In this document: piece after piece, positions 11,328 through 23,499 of the stretch | Numbering within the stretch: the stretch's first letter is position 1 | How the letters are laid out: each line of letters begins with the position of its first letter | Assembly: GCA_022376465.1 (NCBI GenBank) | Contig: JACDTU010000010.1 | Location: 124,001 to 188,000 of the forward strand | Source: Cubamyces lactineus | Lineage: Eukaryota > Basidiomycota > Agaricomycetes > Polyporales > Polyporaceae | DNA: 64,000 nt | Direction: 5' to 3' | Notes under the pieces: generated by a model | The model's input: the letters and a program-made list of their open reading frames with translations, nothing else | Databases searched by the model: none | Told to the model about the DNA's origin: nothing | Translations under genes and position numbers: made by a program

Positions 11328-12192
11328 ATGTCTTGCGAGCGTGACGAGACCACATCTGTGGATCAACCGCACATCTCGGGCGACCCAGAAGGCTCGCATA
11401 TGCCAGGTGATCATGTTGTTCATGGTAGCGAATGATAAAAGACAAGATACTAATTGTCGATCGTCACCTAGCGTCGGAACCTCGTGTTTCGGGAGATAGC
11501 ACCCGTACTGCCTCTCCCGTTCCTTCGAGTCAATGCACCGCCGTTGGATCTACTGCTATTGCTATACCTCGTACACTGCCCCCGCCCTCCCAAAAAGCCC
11601 GTGCTCCCGCTCACATCATCGTGACCTTTGCCGGCAGGAGTGACAAGACGGCATGGGGCAAAATAGGACTTGCAAGGATAGGGTACCACGTACGTTCCAT
11701 CGCACGACAAGTCTGTCGACGTTTACCTAGCGCGGAGCTGCAGAATTTTGCCAAGTCGTTATTCCATGCGTATATCCTGCATCCAAGTCGCGCGCCTCCG
11801 CGAAAATTCAGCCCGTTCAAGCCATCGAAGCGTAGCCGATTTAGGGAAACCTATCGGTTCCTACGGGACGACTTCGTAGCAAGGGCGAATCTCGTGCCTC
11901 AATTTGTAGGCTCTCCTCAGTCTAGTGGATCTGACTCGAGTGTACCTCCCGAAGGCAATGAAGGCAATGAAGCGATTACGTTGCAGCCTGTAGGATGGGC
12001 GGAGATGATCCATGAACTGGTCGGCATCACTGTCAGATATAACATCCCGGACCAGTATCCTTGGAAGGAGGAGGTACGTGGTGGTCCTCGTAGTAATTGA
12101 AGTTGAACAGGATCATTGACCTGTAGCCTCAGTGTTTTGGTTCTATTGAGCAGAAGGCGAAATTAGCGAAGCGAAGTGAAGGCCAGAAATAA
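11328..12192 (+). CDS. Hypothetical protein next to F-box array
   Basis: Three exons (11328-11406, 11472-12073, 12127-12192) give 248 residues with consistent phases and good GT-AG borders. The N-terminus is acidic and polar, followed by a Ser/Thr/Pro stretch. A basic, aromatic central region (for example AWGKIGLARIGYHVRS and RETYRFLRDDFV) resembles a folded domain. The C-terminus is charged (EQKAKLAKRSEGQK). No known family was recognised. If the last intron is not spliced, the frame ends at 12100. It lies just upstream of, and in the same direction as, the three F-box genes, but shares no visible sequence with them. Confidence 0.5.
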
Positions 12193-12585
12193 CATAGAGA
12201 ACGCAAGCGAAGGAAGACATGGTACTAGTAGGTGTATTGGCATTCGCAACTCGCAGGGTGAGAGTCGTGACGGGGGCAACCAGCCTTGAGACCTAGCGTA
12301 CGGGATAAGTAGCTATCTGCTCGTGTATATGTAATACCTATGCTGCGATTTTGTACATATTCTGCTCTGTAACATAGTGCTGGTATTCGCCTGCGGACGG
12401 TGACTGTTCAGTCTACACAAGCGGGCGCCTCTGCAGCCTGGCGAGAGGCGCCAAGTGTATAGCCACTGTGAATCTCGATCGCTTGTCGCCAAATTGAACA
12501 TCCTCTGGCGTCTCAGGAACTACTTCTCCTACTGCCACCGCGCTCGGTGTCACCCACGCGTCAGTCGCGTAGTTCTTTCCGCAAC
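12193..12585 (+). promoter_or_regulatory. Upstream region of F-box gene A
   Basis: No gene seen. Parts of this stretch match the region before F-box gene B: both contain AATCTCGATC followed by TTGAACAT, and GTCAGTCGCGTA close to the start codon. The duplication that made the array therefore included promoter sequence. Confidence 0.45.
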
Positions 12586-14922
12586 ATGCCACCCCGGAAG
12601 AAAGCTAGGACTGGGGCTGCAAAGGGTCGGACCGCTTTCACGGGTGGTTCGAATGCCAGCGATTCTCAAGCCCCAAGCCCCTCGTCTCCTTCCACAGCGG
12701 TGCAGAGTAAACCACGTCGCACAGTGCGTGGGCGCCGAGGCGGGCTCAAAGACCTCCCCAACATGCCACTCGACATTTTGATGGAGGTGAGGTCAAGCTG
12801 GTACGTTCTGAGTACGTGAAATGCGTGCTGACGTGTCATGGCAGATCGTCGTTCTTCTGCATCCTCGCGATCTCCTCAACCTAGCGCGCACAAGCAAGGA
12901 CTGGCGCGCGTTCTTGATGAATCGCAAGCAGGAGCCACTCTGGAAAGCGGCTAGGATCCAACAGGAACCGACTATGCCGGACCTTCCACCCTTCCTGAGC
13001 GAACCGGCATACGCCAACCTCATGTTTTTCAAGCACTGTCACGTGAGTCTACCATCGACGGACTTTAGATGCCCACTCATGTTTGATCTCTATTGTGCAG
13101 GGATGCCTCAAGCCAAGCGCTAACAATATCTACTGGGAGTTTGGGATCCGTTTGTGCAATCCCTACTGTAGTGACCTCCTGTACTACATCTATCTGTTAT
13201 CCCCATCTCCTCAGCTGATGACGATCTCTACAGATTGCTGCGCTATCGCGGTGAAAATCCGTGTCTCCATCATACTGTAATAGCTGAAGTAGGAAACACG
13301 GGTTACAATTACCTAGCCTGCGTCCATCCACCGCCTCGTAGCCGGTACGTGTTTCGTTGCTCCCTCAGCGTGCACTGCACAAAGACAACCGCACCTTTCC
13401 AACCAGTTACCGACAAAGGGCCTACCTGCATTCCGAGCTAATTGACTTTCGTCAACGTTGGGAGAGCCTCCCAACTAAAGAGGAAAAGGTGCAGTTCCTA
13501 CAAGATTGTCATGAAGCTGTCAGGAAACGGACAGAGGTGGGTGATCCCGCCTTCTGTCTGATGCATGGACTCCTCTGGAAGGAACTTACGTGTATCAGAT
13601 TTGCGAACTGTTGAGTGAATGGGACTCGGAACGCAAGGCAGATAGATTCGATGAACTTGAAGCCCTGAAACAAGAGCGTTTCTTGGCGTGAGTAGACGGA
13701 TCCTCACACCGCCCGAACTACTGATTCAAAATGTATGACGTACAGTGTCCAACGCCGGTTGGTTGATGAAGGTTGGAAGAAGGAGCTTGACTTCATGGGT
13801 CAAGCAGGCCTTCAACGCTTGTCCTCTCTTAAATGCGTCAGGAAATCTGCAAAGCTCACGGACAAAGGTAAGCACACAATCTGCATTCTGACCTCTTGTG
13901 AGGCCATATTGATGACCCTACTACGTAGTGTGGAGCAATATGCATGAAGAGGTGATCGAGTTCATGCAAGAATACCGAACGAAGCGGATCGGCTACGAAA
14001 GGCGTGCGCTAGTGGAGCAGCGGATCAAGCTACTCTGTGATGCGTACGAAGAACAAGTCACGACGGGGACACAGGAGCAGCGCCTTCGACACGACGGTAT
14101 TGAGCTTGGTCCCGGTGATCTTGCGTACGTTCCTGTCTTTGCTGAGCTCCTCCAGGCGGGCAACGACATGAAGGTCACGAAACGGTCTTTTCTCTCATTA
14201 ATGGCCCAGAAGCGATGGCCAGTATATGTCTCCCAATGGAAGGCGCACATCCAGAGCTGTTTCAAGAAGATTGCCGTCGCCCGCCTCGCCCGCATGAACG
14301 TGCAAGTAGCTAATCCGGACAATGTGCTGCAATTGGCTGTTGCGGAGTTCCGATGCGGGGTGCAGAATGGCTGTGCAAAGCAAGGATTGCGCTGGCCTGA
14401 TATCTTGAAGCACCCGTGTTTCCGATCTCATTATTTGAATGAGAGGCCCGTGTTCGATCTAGACTTCGATGCATCGGTCAAATTCGTTAGCGAAGGAGAT
14501 GTCTTCCTTGTTGAACGTGATTACACGTCAATTCAATCGGCCGCCCTGAAGATTGTTGTTGCGTATGGGCAAGACCCTGGGAAAGTCACCTACGAAGAGA
14601 TGCAAGCTTGTCCGGCGCGGTTGGTATGCGACCGAGATTCACTCTGGCCGCTCCCGTGTCAACGTCCTCGGCCGCTCCTTGATTGGCGTGCAGCGGTGGG
14701 TGGTCCGCTTTTAGGTCTTCACACTGTTAGCTGAGATAATTCTGTCAGATCGATCATGAACAAGATATGCACATGTCTGAGCCTCGCTACGCTCGCCCGA
14801 AGAAGTCGCTGTGGAAGATGGTTGCAAGGGAGAGCGCTGAACAACTGAAGACATGTGACGTTGTCGATGCCGCCGGTGGAGAGCAGGGCGAGCCTGGCTC
14901 AGCACGTACTCTCGATGTGTGA
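12586..14922 (+). CDS. F-box protein A of a tandem triplet
   Basis: Nine exons (12586-12786, 12845-13042, 13101-13180, 13234-13344, 13407-13536, 13599-13687, 13746-13867, 13929-14695, 14749-14922) encode 623 residues. A basic, Ser-rich N-terminus starting MPPRKKAR leads into an F-box (LPNMPLDILMEIVVLLHPRD, then LLNLARTSKDWR). F-box proteins recruit substrates to SCF ubiquitin ligases through Skp1. The rest is an uncharacterised, mostly helical C-terminal region with LRHDGIELGPGDLAY and a Cys/His cluster (FRCGVQNGC ... LKHPCF). No LRR, WD40 or Kelch repeat is seen. The start was set at the Met conserved in all three copies; an in-frame alternative lies at 12547. Substrate unknown. Confidence 0.8.
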
Positions 14923-15880
14923 TACATGCGTCTGGAGCATCCTACCAGCTTCTCTCGTACTCTGGTAAGTCGCTCCATCGCCGAGCTAGTCTATCTCTAT
15001 TGACAATTGTCCAATCGCGCTCAGCCTGACTGCGTTATCGATGTTCAACAGTCACCAGGCTATAGTTCCCGCCGTGCTCTACATGATCGTCAGCTCGAAC
15101 TACGACTATCCCCTACTTACTTTCTGACCGCTTTCATTCATTACCCTTCCACCTCCTCTCCCCGGGTGATGTTGACCGGGGCTCTATGCAAATTGTGATG
15201 ATGCGGCCCATGACACGACTGTTGTGTGATTTCAGTCACATCAGGACTCTCTGGGCTCGTATCTCATCTCCTGCGTTAGCGTTTACTCTACGTGTCAATG
15301 TCTACGCCTAATACCATACAGTCATACGAGGTCTCCGAGTATTGTCTCGCAAAGCTATGAAGTCACGCTGCAACTTGAGCGTTCTCAAGTGTACGAGTTT
15401 GCGTGTGTTCTTTGTACTACCGCGTAGTTCCAGTCACTGTGCTAAGCGGTCTGTACTGCAAAACATGGTGTGGATACGCTGAGAATCCAGCGCCGCTTTC
15501 TCGTCGTGAATGCGGCATGCAGTGCCATGCACCCTGGCACGACGAACCGCGAACCGCTAGGGTGCGATCTCTGCATGCGACGCGACGCGATGGCTCTTCG
15601 CTCCCACTGGACGACATCCGCGTTGAGCCAATGCACAGTGATTCCTTATACCGCAATACAGCTCATGCTGAACGCGTCCAATGAACTTAGGAGTCGGAGT
15701 ATTACCTAGGAGCCGTCCGCGCGGGCGCTTCTTGGATGACGAGAGCGCCGAACGCCACGGTTTAGCCACAACAAATCTCGATCAGCAGTGGCTAACTTGA
15801 ACATAAACTCAGGTTGTGGCGTCCAAACAACTATACCTCCTACCACCACCACGAAGTCAGTCGCGTAAGACACTTGGAGT
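14923..15880. other. Spacer between F-box genes A and B
   Basis: No coding gene supported. The first 200 bases resemble the sequence after gene B, including a putative 3' UTR intron (donor GTAAGTC near 14965, acceptor near 15025) with the shared core ATTGACAATTGTC. The end resembles the promoter of gene A. Confidence 0.4.
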
Positions 15881-18191
15881 ATGCCACCTCGGAAGAAAGC
15901 AAGAACTGCAGGACCAAAGAGTCGAAGTGCTTCGACAGCTAGCGGCTCTCAAGCCTCAACTTCCACGTCTCTCACAGCCGTGCAGAGCAAACCGCGTCGC
16001 GCAGTGCGCGGGCGCCGAGGCGGGCTCAAGGACCTCCCTAACATGCCGCTCGACATTCTTATGGAGGTTCGTTTGGCTAACTATCATTACTATGAGGGTA
16101 TCGGAGTCGCTCGCTGACGTCTTACGGTAGATCGTTGTTCTCCTCCATCCTCGCGACCTACTCAACCTAGCGCGTACGAGCAAGGAGTGGCGCGCGTTCC
16201 TAATGAACCGCAAGCAGGAGCCCCTCTGGAAGGCTGCTAGAACGCGGCAGGAGCCAACCTTGCCAGATCTCCCGTCCTTTCTGAGCGAGCCGGCGTACGC
16301 GAACCTCATGTTCTTTAAACATTGTTCTGTGAGTATATCTTCGAGAATTGCGGATGTGCACTCAACATCGGATCTTATTGTGCAGGGATGTCTCAAGCCC
16401 AACGCTAACAATGTTTACTGGGAGTTTGGCCTTCGTCTGTGCGTTCCTGAATGCAGCGGCCTCCTGTAAGGCATCTATGTTATTGCCATCTTCTCAGCTC
16501 ATCGCGATTTCCTCCAGATTTCTGTGCTATCGCTATGCACGTCCGGATGTCTACTATACTGTGGTATCTCAAGTAGGAGACACGGGGTACAACTTTCTAT
16601 CCTGTGTTGTTCCACCCCATGGTAGCCGGTACGCGGTTTGACGTCCCTTCACTATGAGCTGTACAGAGATAACCTCCCTGTTCCCAATAGTCACCGACGA
16701 TGGGCCTACCTTTGTTCTGAGCTCAACGAGTTTCATGAACGTTGGAAGGGCCTTACCACCAAAGAGGAGAAGGTGCAGTTTTTGCAAGAACGCCATGAAT
16801 TGATCAGAAAACGGGCAGAGGTGAGTGATACGGTCTTTTTTCTAATTCTCAGGCGATCCTAGTAAGGAGCTGACCTTTATCAGATCTGCAAGCCACTGAG
16901 CAGATGGGACGAGGCACGCAAGACAGGCAGAGCCAATGAACTTGAGACCTCGAGAAATGAACGTTTCTTAGCGTAGGTGGACAAGCCTCTGCATTCTCCG
17001 AACTACTGAATCGAGATAAATGAAACAGTGTTCGACGCCGGCTAGCCGACGAAGGTTGGGATAAGGAGCTCGACTTCATGGGCCAAGCCGGCCTGCAGCA
17101 GCTGTACTCACTCAAACCCGTCAAGAAGCCCACGAAGCTCACGGACAAAGGTAAGCACAGAGCTCGAACTATGTCCTTTTACGAGGCTTTACTTATGGTC
17201 GCACTACGCAGCGTGGAGCAATATGCGTGGAGAAGTGATCGAGTTTATGCAACCATACCGGACGAAGCGGGTCAGCTACGAAAGACGAGCGCTCGTGGAG
17301 CAGAGGATCAGTTTCCTCTGTGCGGCGTATGAAGAGCATCTCACGATGGAGGCACAGGGGCAGCGCCTCCGACACGACGGTTACGAGCTTAGCCCCGGCG
17401 ATCTCGCTTACATTCCGGCCTTTGCTGAGCTTCTTGAGGCCGACGACGACACTGAGGTTTCGAAACAGTCCTTCCTCTCGCTGTTGGCGCAAGAGCGGTG
17501 GCCAGCATACGTCTCCCAATGGAAGGAGCGCATCAAAACCTGTTGCGAGGACATCGCCCGCGCTGACCTCGCTAGCAGGAGCGTACCGGTAGACGATGCA
17601 GACAATGTGCTACGGTTGGCTGTTGCGGAATTTCGATGCCGGCTCTGTGGTGAGACAGGACTGCGTTGGCCTGATCTCCTGAACCACCGATGTTTCCGCT
17701 CGCGCCCTTCAAGTTGGAGGCCCCTGATAAACCTCGACTTCGATGCCTCGGTCAGATTCATCTGCAAGGGAGATGTCTTCCACGTCAACGGTGATAGCTT
17801 GCGACTTCATCCGGCCGCCTTGGAAGTCGTAGCTGCGTGCGGTCAAGATTTCAGAAAAGTTACCTACGACGAAATGCAAGCCTGTCCGGTGCGATTGTTA
17901 TGCAACCATAATACGAACTGGTTGCACCAGTGTCCACGCCCTCGACCCCTCCTCGATTGGCGTGCGGCGGTGAGTGTTCCGGCTTTGGCGGCGATGATCT
18001 GGCTAAGACAGTTCTGCTAGATCGATCATAGGCGGGAGGTGCACCCTTGTGAGCCTTTCGACAATCGCCGGAAGGAATCGCCATGGAACGTGGTCGCAGA
18101 AGGGCTTCCTCAGCAATCAAAGACAAACAACATGGTCGAAGTCTCTCAACAACAGGGTGAGCCTGGCTCATCATGCACCCAGGCGGCATAA
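15881..18191 (+). CDS. F-box protein B of a tandem triplet
   Basis: Nine exons (15881-16066, 16131-16328, 16386-16465, 16518-16628, 16691-16820, 16884-16972, 17029-17150, 17212-17969, 18021-18191) encode 614 residues. Internal exons 2-7 have exactly the same lengths as in gene A (198, 80, 111, 130, 89, 122). The layout is the same: MPPRKKAR start, GRRGGLKDLPNMPLDILMEI entering the F-box, a long uncharacterised C-terminal region, and a Cys/His cluster that here reads FRCRLCGETGLRWPDLLNH. A and B are the most similar pair of the array, pointing to a recent duplication. Probably a substrate receptor of an SCF ligase; its target cannot be read from sequence. Confidence 0.8.
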
Positions 18192-18967
18192 AGTGTGCGT
18201 CCAAAGCATCACACTAGCTTCTCTCGTACTCTCGTAAGCTATCTGATCATTGAGTTTTTTCGTCGTCATTGACAATTGTCTTATTGCGTGCAGCGCCACT
18301 GCGTTTGGATATCCAACAGCCACGAGGCTGCCTCCGGAAACACTTCACCATGCTGTCTATGATTGTCCGTTCGGACCGCAATGATCCTCTGCTTACTCTC
18401 TGACCGCTTTTCTTTGCTATGTACTCTTCTACCCTCCCTCCCGCGCGCACTCGGGAGATATCTTCCCGGGCTCGATGCAACTCTGTGTTACGCACAGTTT
18501 TCGTAACATGAGGGCCCACCGGACTTGTACTTTATCCCTTCTGTATCATCATTCACACACACTACGTGCGAATATCTCTCCCTGCCTCCATACAATCATA
18601 CAAGCTCTCATCGCTATCCTGTGATGCTACTACTATGACGTCGACGCGCCATCGACGCGTTTGTCAGTGCGCACGAAACTCGCAATGTTTGTATTCTTGT
18701 AGCATCCTCTTCCAACCCAGGGGATGACCCTTCAGATGAACTTTCATCACGTCGCGATAATGTTTGTATTCCGCTACGTAGTGTGTCGTCCGAAAACTAA
18801 TGTCACGAGGGCGCGAGCGCTAGTGTCGTGTACCACCTATCTCGGTCGCCGAATGAACCGGGCGGCTACAGACTTGTACTCAGCCATCTCTTCCTACTCT
18901 TCCCACTACCTCCACTAAGTGGGACTGTTGCGACGCCCGGACTTCTCATACGCGTAGATGCTTGCAT
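18192..18967. other. Spacer between F-box genes B and C
   Basis: No gene supported. The start repeats the 3' flank of gene A in degenerate form (CTTCTCTCGTACTCT, then ATTGACAATTGTC and a possible 3' UTR intron). The remainder shows nothing recognisable apart from the leader of gene C. Confidence 0.4.
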
Positions 18968-21203
18968 ATGCCCCCAAGAAAGAAAGTCAAGATCGTAGTC
19001 ACGAGGGGCCAGGGCACTCAGGCTAGCTTGACGATTGCACCGAATGCCAATGTTCCGCAAGCGCAACTTGGTTGCTCAACGACTACGACAATTGTGCCAG
19101 TAAAACCGCATCGTGCAGTTCGTGGGCGTCGCGGCGGCCTCAAGGACCTTCCAAACATGCCGTTCGACATAATACTAGAGGTTCCGGCAATTTCATACCT
19201 TAGACAAGAGTCGCTCGCTGACATCTGCCGTTAGATCGTTGTTCACCTACATCCTCGGGACCTTCTCAATCTAGCACGGACGAACAAAGAGTGGCGTGCG
19301 TTCCTCATGAATCGTAGGCAACATGCGCTCTGGAAGGCTGCTCGGATGCGTCAGGAACCGACTCTGCCAGACATACCAACGTTCACCAGCGAACCAGCGT
19401 ATGCTAACTTCATGTTCTTCAAGGATTGTATGGTGAGTACGTTATCGGGGACCTAGGGTATGGCCTTGACGTCAATCCTCAACTACCAGGCTTGTGGTAG
19501 ACCCAACGCTAGCAAATTGTACCGGATTTTCAATCTACGCTTGTGCAAGCATACATGTGGCAACGTTCTGTATGTCAGCAACTTCTGGCGGACATCTGTC
19601 AAGCTGATGCACTTTCTCAGATTGCTCTCATCTGATGGCTATCTGGATGCCCATCACATGGTGTCGTCTGAGATCGGTCGCACGGAGTATCAATATCTAG
19701 CGTCCGCCACAGCAGACGCCTCTCGGTAAGCGAACACCCACTGTAACTCGTGGCTTGTGCTCTGACAGCGTTTGCAGCATTCATGAAGCGCGAACGGCAT
19801 ACCTCAGATCCGAAGTAGACCTGTTTCTGCAGCAGTGGCAAGCACTCACCACAAAGGAAGAGAAACTGCAGCTCTTGAAGGATTGCCACGGCGCCGTCGT
19901 GATACGCTGTGAGGTAGCTCACCTAGGCTCTCGTCTTACTAGCGGATTCCTCACGCACTTGGAATTAGATCAGCTCACGTTTGGCCAACTGGGATCTCGC
20001 CCGGAAGCAAAAAAGGATGAACGAACTTCAGCGCATCAAGGATGAACGCTTCTCTGCGTGTGTATCAAACTGTCCACATTCTCTACGATACTCAATATTG
20101 GTGCAGCGTCCAGAAGCGCCTCTCAGACGAAGGCTGGGATGTGGAGCTTGCGCACATGGCCCTTTCTGGTGGGCTTAAATGTTTGTATAGCCTTACTATG
20201 AAGAGGGCTGCGAAGCTCACCGACAGAGGTGCGCAATAAATAAGCATACGTTTTGATGCTCAGGTTAAACACTTCACAGTGTGGAGTAATATTCGCGAGG
20301 AAGCCATCACGTTCATGCAAGAACACCGCACACAACGACTCCGGGGCGAAAGGCGCATAGTGTTGGAGAAGCGGATCAGGGCCCTGCGTGAAGCGTATGC
20401 GAAGCATTTCACGTCAAGGGGTAAAGCGGCGCGTTTTCGCCACGACGGCGTGGAGCTTACACCCGGCGACCTCGCCTATCTGCCCGAATTTGTTCAGCTC
20501 CTCGAAGCCGACAACGACGTCGAGGTCTCCGAGTCATCGTTCGTCCCGCTCTTGGGTCAAGAGCGATGGCCGGACTACGTCGCGCAGTGGCAGGAACGCA
20601 TCAAACGGCAATTGAGGGCCATCGTCGTCTCTACCCTCAACGCCACCGAAAGCAACATGCGGGTCGATGAAACAGCCGATGTGTTGCAATTGGCAATCGC
20701 ACATTTCCTATGCGGGAGCTCCTCCTGCGGTTACCGCTCGAAAGCCTTGCGCTGGCAAGACGTCCTGAGCCATTCGTGTTGTCGCTATAATAACTGCGGG
20801 CCGCGCGGTACCGGTAGCTTCTTGGACTTCGACCGATGCGTGAGCTTGACTTGTCATGGCGAGGTCTTCCGTCTCCCCGTGTTACTTCTCAGCCCAACCA
20901 CAAAAGAAGTGGTCGTCGCATGTGGCCAAGACCCTGGGAAAGTAACTTTCGAGGAGATGCAGGCCTGTCCTATTCGGTTGGTATGTTCCCAATTGCCAGA
21001 TTCACATTTCTGCCCGACACCTCGTCCCGCATTGGACTGGCTCGCCGCGGTGAGTGTTTAAGGCATATTCCTGCGGAGCAGTTCTTGAGCTGAATATCAT
21101 ACCCAAGATTGAACACAGGAGAACACATTGGTATGGTCCCATCGAGGCAAAAACGCCTTTGAAGACGGTGATACTAGAACATGGTGCGGAAACCGAAGTC
21201 TGA
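18968..21203 (+). CDS. F-box protein C, diverged member of triplet
   Basis: Nine exons (18968-19180, 19235-19432, 19490-19569, 19621-19725, 19778-19913, 19969-20057, 20107-20228, 20280-21049, 21108-21203) encode 602 residues. Exons 2, 3, 6 and 7 keep the A/B lengths (198, 80, 89, 122); exons 4 and 5 differ by whole codons. The F-box is preserved (LPNMPFDIILEIVVHLHPRD). The C-terminal region keeps RFRHDGVELTPGDLAYLPEF and the Cys/His cluster (FLCGSSSCGY ... LSHSC), but the last exon is unrelated to A and B and shorter. It is the oldest or fastest-evolving copy. Predicted SCF substrate receptor; function otherwise unknown. Confidence 0.8.
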
Positions 21204-21565
21204 GCAGACCCATCACAACTGCTGTGCGTGTGCAATGTGATACATACTGCTTCGTTCGCCCTGGTGTTGACCACTTCTTCCCTGTAGCAGTGAGCTATCC
21301 TCTTACGCTCTGGTACGAGCACTTCTGCTGACCCCCATCGTATGCAGTCGCCCCTGCGATATCTTGGTGATAGGTTACTGTATGCGGGCACAAATACACC
21401 TACCCCTTCACGCCCTCCATCACTTCCCTGTTCGTCGATAGCATGTCATTGCGTTCGATGCAGCTTATCACGAGAATTCGGCAAGAGCCTGAGGCGGGCA
21501 CTTAAGTTACGCAGCAATGACTGTGAAGGCTCTCTACATATACAGCGATGCGAAACACTATGATG

Positions 21566-23499
21566 CTATGACTTGCCATCCTTGCTAGCGTCATCCGTCC
21601 CATTGTGCGTGTGCAATCCGCCATGGTGCTTCCGATGCTTCCTCTTCGTCCGCGCCGGGGGTATATCATCCATAATGACCGTCGTCTCCTCCGTCACATG
21701 GATCTGCCCACCCGCTTCCAGTCAGAACCGCGCTCGCCATACAACTGCTCAGCGAAAGCGAAAGAAACGCACCTGCACTTGGCTGTCGTTCAGATGCTGC
21801 CGCAAGCTCTGGTTGCTCCGCTTGAGCATCGACTTGTACACCTGGATCGGCTGCGAGAGCAGCGGCGGCCCGTCCAGCGCCGCAGGCGCATGCTCGTACA
21901 TGCCCTCCACGACGCCCCCCGCCTTGTCCCCTCCCTCGCTCTTCCCACCCGCGTCCCCTGAGCTCTCGAGGTCCCTGTCCGACACCACCGACGAAGACGC
22001 ACGCGCCGCAGTCGAATGTCGGCTCTCGAACAGGCGCGTCAGCGTCCCGCCCAGTCTGCACATACGGCTCTGCGGCGTCGCAGTCGGAGTCGGCGGCTCG
22101 CTCCGTGCCCGTCGGCGTCGCGTGTGTGGCTCCTGGCGGCTGACGTCAGAGCAGTCGATGATGTTGTCCTCGAGCTCTTTGGTGCTGGTGTCACGCGAGA
22201 AGCTAGAGCCTCCGCCTTGGCCGGACTGGCCGGACGTCACCCAACAGAGTACGCCCGCGTTGACGACGACCTAGGAACGAATATCAGTATCGGTGACAAG
22301 AGTATAGCTGAACGAAGCGGTGCTTACGTCTGTACCGCAACTAGCTAGACAGACCCATCCGAGCTGTGTGCCATGCATGATCGTGAGCACGAGAATGTTG
22401 ATGCAAGACGTTGTGAGCGCGACAGCCGCCGCCCTGCAGTGAGCACGTCAGCTTCCCCCTTGTTTTGATGGTCATATTGCTCGGTGCTTACCAAAGGGTG
22501 CGGATGGCGACGCGACGGATACGCGGCGTGTTAAACTTCCGGTTCAGGAGTGGCCAGACGAATAGCGAAGTGAGGAAGACGTTCACGAAGCTGCGACGAC
22601 GACTCGATAAGTGATCTGATTCGAACGAATGATAGGCTGGCGATACTTACAGGTCGTAAATGAGGAGTGTGAGGGACGCCGGACGCGTCAGCCCAATCAC
22701 ACAAGACCCGTCGTCTCGGAAGTACGATATACGTCCTGCGTCACTCGTTAGGTATTGCTATAACGTTGGATCTCAGAAGGACGAACCTAGAATCAGGAAG
22801 ATCGCCACTCCCATATATACCCCAACAACGCTTAAGCACGCCAGGTATATTGTACTACGCAAGCGCTTCTTCCTCGCCGCGCCGGACCAAACGACGTACA
22901 CTTTCTCAACTGCATACCAATAATCACCATGAGCCTATGTACGCCTCGAAATTGTAGAGGAGGGACGCACCGAGGAACAGGTATATCAGGATCTTAGACG
23001 TCGCGTAGAAGATGATGCAGTTCAGGATGCCGAGGAAGCACACCGTCTCGCTGAGCTCCATCCCCGTGCCGTTCACCAGCAGTCCCGCTGTGCAAGTCGT
23101 TAGACGCGGCAAACATTTACCGAAGCGTTGTCGCACTCACTTGAGAATAAGAACAGCCACCTGATCGAACCGTCAGCGCTGTATCCAGGAGGGAATGTCT
23201 AGGCACACGTACGAATCTATGACGTTCAAGATAACCAGAAGCCGAGGCCAAGCGATGCGCGAGATCGCCTGGAGCGACGAGACGTCCCTCCAATGTATCT
23301 TCTTCGACAGCAGAAACGCGAGCGTCGAGACACCTGGGGGTCGAACAGTATCGTGAGCAACGACGAGACGATCGTGCAACAAAGGGCGAGGCTCACCAAA
23401 CAGATGAATGACGGCGCTCAGAACCTCCAGCCCGACGCTCGGGAATCGCATCGCATGCGAATGCGTCGGGGTATGGTGTACGGTCGTCGCGTTCGACAT
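21566..23499 (-). CDS. Orphan protein with about seven membrane segments
   Basis: Ten exons on the minus strand (23499-23397, 23333-23213, 23160-23141, 23087-22971, 22909-22787, 22735-22651, 22590-22492, 22433-22328, 22270-21773, 21703-21566) encode 469 residues. Roughly seven hydrophobic segments fill the first 290 residues, for example FLGILNCIIFYATSKILIY, CLSVVGVYMGVAIFLIL and AAAVALTTSCINILVLTI. A phrase FLVEKVYVVW follows the third or fourth segment. The last 180 residues are polar, Ser/Arg-rich, and probably cytosolic. The topology resembles a receptor, but no known GPCR family motif was recognised, so I only call a polytopic membrane protein. Exon 3 is only 20 nt. All phases agree. Confidence 0.7.

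Noticed and set aside
13341..13406. Shorter introns (20-24 nt) in F-box gene A ending at the CAG near 13370.
   Set aside because: Too short, and gene B has no equivalent; a 62-nt intron ending at 13406 keeps frame and matches B and C.
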